The notes under the pieces are model-generated. The model searched no databases, was not told the origin of the DNA, and saw nothing but the letters and a program-made list of their open reading frames with translations. From Streptomyces roseoverticillatus (lineage in GTDB: Bacteria; Actinomycetota; Actinomycetes; Streptomycetales; Streptomycetaceae), in the NCBI RefSeq assembly GCF_000719265.1, contig NZ_JOFL01000018.1:1-64000 (forward strand): a DNA stretch of 64,000 nucleotides, written 5' to 3'. Both the position numbers and the translations under genes were made by a program. Shown piece by piece: positions 61,793 through 64,000 of the stretch (positions within the stretch are counted from its first letter, which is position 1; each line of letters opens with the position of its first letter).

Positions 61793-62904
61793 ACGGCAAT
61801 GACGCCGGCACCGGCGCGCCCACCGACCGTACGCCCGAGCACACGCCGCAGGCCGCGGCCGACGCCCCGGCCGTCTTCAGCGTCCGCAACCTGTGGAAGG
61901 TCTTCGGGCCGAAGGCCGACCGCGTCCCCGGCAGCGAACACGCCGGGCTCTCCCCCGAGGAGCTGCGCGAGCAGACCGGCTGCACCGTCGCCGTCCGCGA
62001 CGTCTCCTTCGACGTCCGCCAGGGCGAGGTCTTCGTCGTCATGGGCCTGTCCGGCTCCGGCAAGTCCACGCTCGTCCGCTGCCTGACCCGGCTCATCGAG
62101 CCGACCTCCGGCACCATCGCCATCGACGGCGAGGACGTGTGCGGCATGGACAAGGGCGCCCTGCGCGACCTGCGCCGCCACCGCGCGGCCATGGTCTTCC
62201 AGCACTTCGGGCTGCTCCCGCACCGCTCCGTCCTCGACAACGTCGCCTACGGCCTGGAGATCCAGGGCGTCGGCAAGGCCGAGCGCCGCGCCAAGGCGGC
62301 CGAGATGGTGGAGAAGGTCGGCCTCGCCGGCCTGGAGGACCGCCGCCCCGGCCAGCTCTCCGGCGGCCAGCAGCAGCGCGTGGGCCTCGCCCGCGCCCTC
62401 GCCGCCGACCCCGAAGTCCTCCTGTTCGACGAGCCGTTCAGCGCCCTCGACCCGCTCATCCGCCGCGACATGCAGGAAGAGGTCGTCCGCCTGCACCGCG
62501 ACGAGGGCCGCACCATGGTCTTCATCACCCACGACCTGTCCGAGGCCCTGCGCCTCGGCGACCGGATCGCCCTCATGCGCGGCGGTAGCGTCGTGCAGTG
62601 CGGCACCCCCGAGGAGATCGTCGGCTCCCCGGCCGACGACTACGTGCGCGACTTCGTCCGGGACGTCCCGCGCGAACAGGTCCTCACCGTCCGGCGCGCC
62701 ATGCGCCCCGCCGCCGCGGACGAATCGGAGACGGGCGAGACCCTCGACCCGACGACGACCGTCGCCGAAGCGATCGAGACGGTGGCCCGCACCGGCACCC
62801 TGGCCCGCGTCGTCGAGGGCGGCCGCTGCGTCGGCGTCGTCGACCACCGCAGCCTGCTGGGCGTGGTCGCGGGACTGGACTCCTCGCGGAGGGCAGTGGC
62901 ATGA
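61789..62904 (+). CDS. Quaternary amine ABC transporter ATP-binding protein (OpuA/ProV type)
   Basis: A 371-aa ATPase for glycine betaine, proline or choline import. After a 30-residue N-terminal extension: [16 protein letters not shown], Walker [15 protein letters not shown]-loop [14 protein letters not shown], signature [15 protein letters not shown], Walker [14 protein letters not shown] and H-loop [10 protein letters not shown]. The C-terminal 90 residues form a single shortened CBS-like region ([20 protein letters not shown]), where ProV/OpuAA proteins use CBS pairs to sense ionic strength. ATGA overlaps occur at both ends. The permease gene follows after a mini-ORF. Confidence 0.93.
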   Translation: MNGNDAGTGAPTDRTPEHTPQAAADAPAVFSVRNLWKVFGPKADRVPGSEHAGLSPEELREQTGCTVAVRDVSFDVRQGEVFVVMGLSGSGKSTLVRCLTRLIEPTSGTIAIDGEDVCGMDKGALRDLRRHRAAMVFQHFGLLPHRSVLDNVAYGLEIQGVGKAERRAKAAEMVEKVGLAGLEDRRPGQLSGGQQQRVGLARALAADPEVLLFDEPFSALDPLIRRDMQEEVVRLHRDEGRTMVFITHDLSEALRLGDRIALMRGGSVVQCGTPEEIVGSPADDYVRDFVRDVPREQVLTVRRAMRPAAADESETGETLDPTTTVAEAIETVARTGTLARVVEGGRCVGVVDHRSLLGVVAGLDSSRRAVA

Positions 62905-62996
62905 CCGTGCAGCCCCTGACGGCCGTGAACGGCCGTCCGCAACCAGCACCGGACCCGCACCGGATTTCGTACCCGCGCCGGAGGCGGTCCGCATGA
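62901..62996 (+). CDS. 31-codon mini-ORF bridging ATPase and permease genes
   Basis: A 31-codon frame starting [17 protein letters not shown] and ending SYPRRRRSA. Its ATG overlaps the ATPase stop (ATGA at 62901-62904) and its TGA overlaps the permease ATG (ATGA at 62993-62996). There is no gap on either side, so ribosomes that finish the ATPase could translate it and be handed to the permease. GGAGGCGG precedes the permease start. It may be only a translational bridge. I do not know homologues. Confidence 0.55.
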   Translation: MTVQPLTAVNGRPQPAPDPHRISYPRRRRSA

Positions 62997-64000
62997 GCAC
63001 AGCCACCACCCCCGCCCGCGCAGCCGCCGCCAGGGCGAAGAAGACCGAGCCGGAAGCCGCAGCCGGCGCGGCCGTGCTGAAGGCCCTGTGGGCCCGGCCC
63101 GCCGCCCGCAAGCTGCTCATCCTCGCCGCGGCCGCGGCCGTCCTCGTGCCCGTGGCCGCAGCCACCCACGGCAGCGGCACCTGGCCCTCCGCGTTCACCG
63201 TCGACCTGACCAAGCCCCTCACCGGGGCCAGCGACTGGATCATCGACAACCGCGACAGCCACTGGGCCTTCCTCTACTTCTTCGGGCACGTCAGCGGCGC
63301 GATCATCGGCGCCGTGCACGCCGTCTACACCGTCCTCCTGGCCCTCGGCTGGGCCGGTGTGACGGCGACGGCCGCGCTGCTCGCGTGGCGGGTCGCGGGC
63401 GCACGGGTCGCCGTCGTCGCCCTCGCCTCGTTCGCCGCCTGCGGGCTCCTCGGCATGTGGGTGCCCACGATGCGCACCCTCGCCCTGATGATCGTCGCGG
63501 TGGCGGTGTCCGTCGCCGTCGGCGCGCTCCTCGGCCTCGCCGCGGGCCTGTCGGACCGTACGTTCCGCGCGCTGCGCCCCGTACTCGACACCATGCAGGC
63601 GCTGCCCGCGTTCGCGTACCTGCTGCCCGTCGTCCTCGTCTTCGGCATCGGCGTGGCGCCCGCCGTCCTCGCGACCGTCGTCTACGCCGCCCCGCCCATG
63701 GCCCGGCTCACCGCGCTCGGCCTGCGCTCCACCGACCAGGGCGTCATGGAGGCTGTGGAGTCCCTCGGCGCGACCGGCCGGCAGCGCCTGCTGACGGCCC
63801 GGCTGCCGCTCGCCCGGCGCGAGCTGCTCCTGGGCGTCAACCAGACCATCATGATGGCCCTGTCCATGGCCGTCATCGCGTCCGTCATCGGCGCGGACGG
63901 CCTCGGAGACCGCGTCTACCAGGCCCTGTCCACGGTCGACGTGGGCAGCGCCCTGGCCGCCGGCATCCCGATCGTCCTGCTCGCGATCGTCCTGGACCGC
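62993..64000 (+). CDS. Quaternary amine ABC transporter permease (OpuA/ProW type), partial
   Basis: 336 codons are visible and the frame stays open to the window edge, so the C-terminal part is missing. After a basic Ala-rich start come membrane helices at about 40-60 (LLILAAAAAVLVPVAAATHG), 90-120, 120-135, 145-165 and 175-200. A permease core follows with the EAA-type loop EAVESLGATGRQRLLTARLPL. The region FLYFFGHVSGAIIG and MQALPAFAYLLPVVLVFG are typical of ProW/OpuAB. Some family members are fused to a substrate-binding domain at the C-terminus, which cannot be judged here. Confidence 0.92.
   Translation, partial: MSTATTPARAAAARAKKTEPEAAAGAAVLKALWARPAARKLLILAAAAAVLVPVAAATHGSGTWPSAFTVDLTKPLTGASDWIIDNRDSHWAFLYFFGHVSGAIIGAVHAVYTVLLALGWAGVTATAALLAWRVAGARVAVVALASFAACGLLGMWVPTMRTLALMIVAVAVSVAVGALLGLAAGLSDRTFRALRPVLDTMQALPAFAYLLPVVLVFGIGVAPAVLATVVYAAPPMARLTALGLRSTDQGVMEAVESLGATGRQRLLTARLPLARRELLLGVNQTIMMALSMAVIASVIGADGLGDRVYQALSTVDVGSALAAGIPIVLLAIVLDR

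Overview
The window is a stretch of actinobacterial chromosome, almost certainly Streptomyces. It has very high GC, GTG starts are common, and many genes overlap by ATGA or GTGA. Several genes place a -10-like hexamer 5-8 bases before the start codon, which suggests leaderless transcripts. From memory, the order of the core genes (chorismate mutase/guaA, pcrA, isobutyryl-CoA mutase small subunit, sucCD, purNH, folD, mdh) matches the conserved Streptomyces core chromosome. I see no insertion sequence, prophage, CRISPR array, tRNA or rRNA. The last gene runs off the right edge.

Layout. 0.2-5.9 kb: a MerR/TipA-type regulator with a tipA-like operator, a secreted six-repeat beta-propeller protein, and two membrane Ser/Thr kinases. 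6-16.3 kb: a succinate-semialdehyde-type dehydrogenase, a GMC oxidase, an AroQ-delta chorismate mutase behind what looks like a Phe/Tyr attenuator, guaA, a Uma2 nuclease-fold protein, a hydrolase, a class II aldolase and an L,D-transpeptidase lipoprotein. 16.4-25.9 kb: a DoxX protein with a basic tail, then an envelope-stress block (PspC/LiaF-like protein, Ser/Thr kinase, PspC histidine kinase, LuxR-type regulator), an esterase and an NlpC/P60 hydrolase. 26-32.1 kb: pcrA, an M23 peptidase with a Trp-Asp-Thr repeat tail, a lipase and the cobalamin-binding mutase subunit. 32.2-40.5 kb: a MoxR AAA ATPase / DUF5682 / VWA operon divergent from a SWIM zinc-finger gene and followed on that side by a DUF5691 gene. 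40.7-55 kb: central metabolism (sucCD, purNH, folD, NADP-isocitrate dehydrogenase, mdh) with membrane proteins between. 55.1-58.5 kb: a three-gene membrane locus of unknown function sharing a glycine-rich motif. 58.5-64 kb: a betaine module (aldehyde dehydrogenase, GMC choline-oxidase type, OpuA/ProU-type ABC ATPase, a mini-ORF and the permease).

The strongest new observation is the MoxR-DUF5682-VWA / SWIM / DUF5691 cassette at 32.2-40.5 kb, a relative of E. coli yehLMPQ. Its divergent promoter region carries two copies of the element TTGTCAGTG-N8-TAnnnT, one perfect and one with a single -10 mismatch. This is the RecA-independent, PafBC-type DNA-damage promoter described in mycobacteria. The same element sits in front of pcrA in this window, which acts as an internal positive control. 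I infer that the cassette belongs to the DNA-damage response.

Other notable points are a leaderless leader peptide with Phe/Tyr codons before a 15-bp terminator and the chorismate mutase gene; a dispersed intergenic palindromic repeat at four sites; four 16-bp tandem repeats before an HTH/DUF2690 gene; six to seven 15-bp tandem repeats between the two betaine genes; and a shared extracytoplasmic domain in the three Ser/Thr kinases and one orphan membrane protein.
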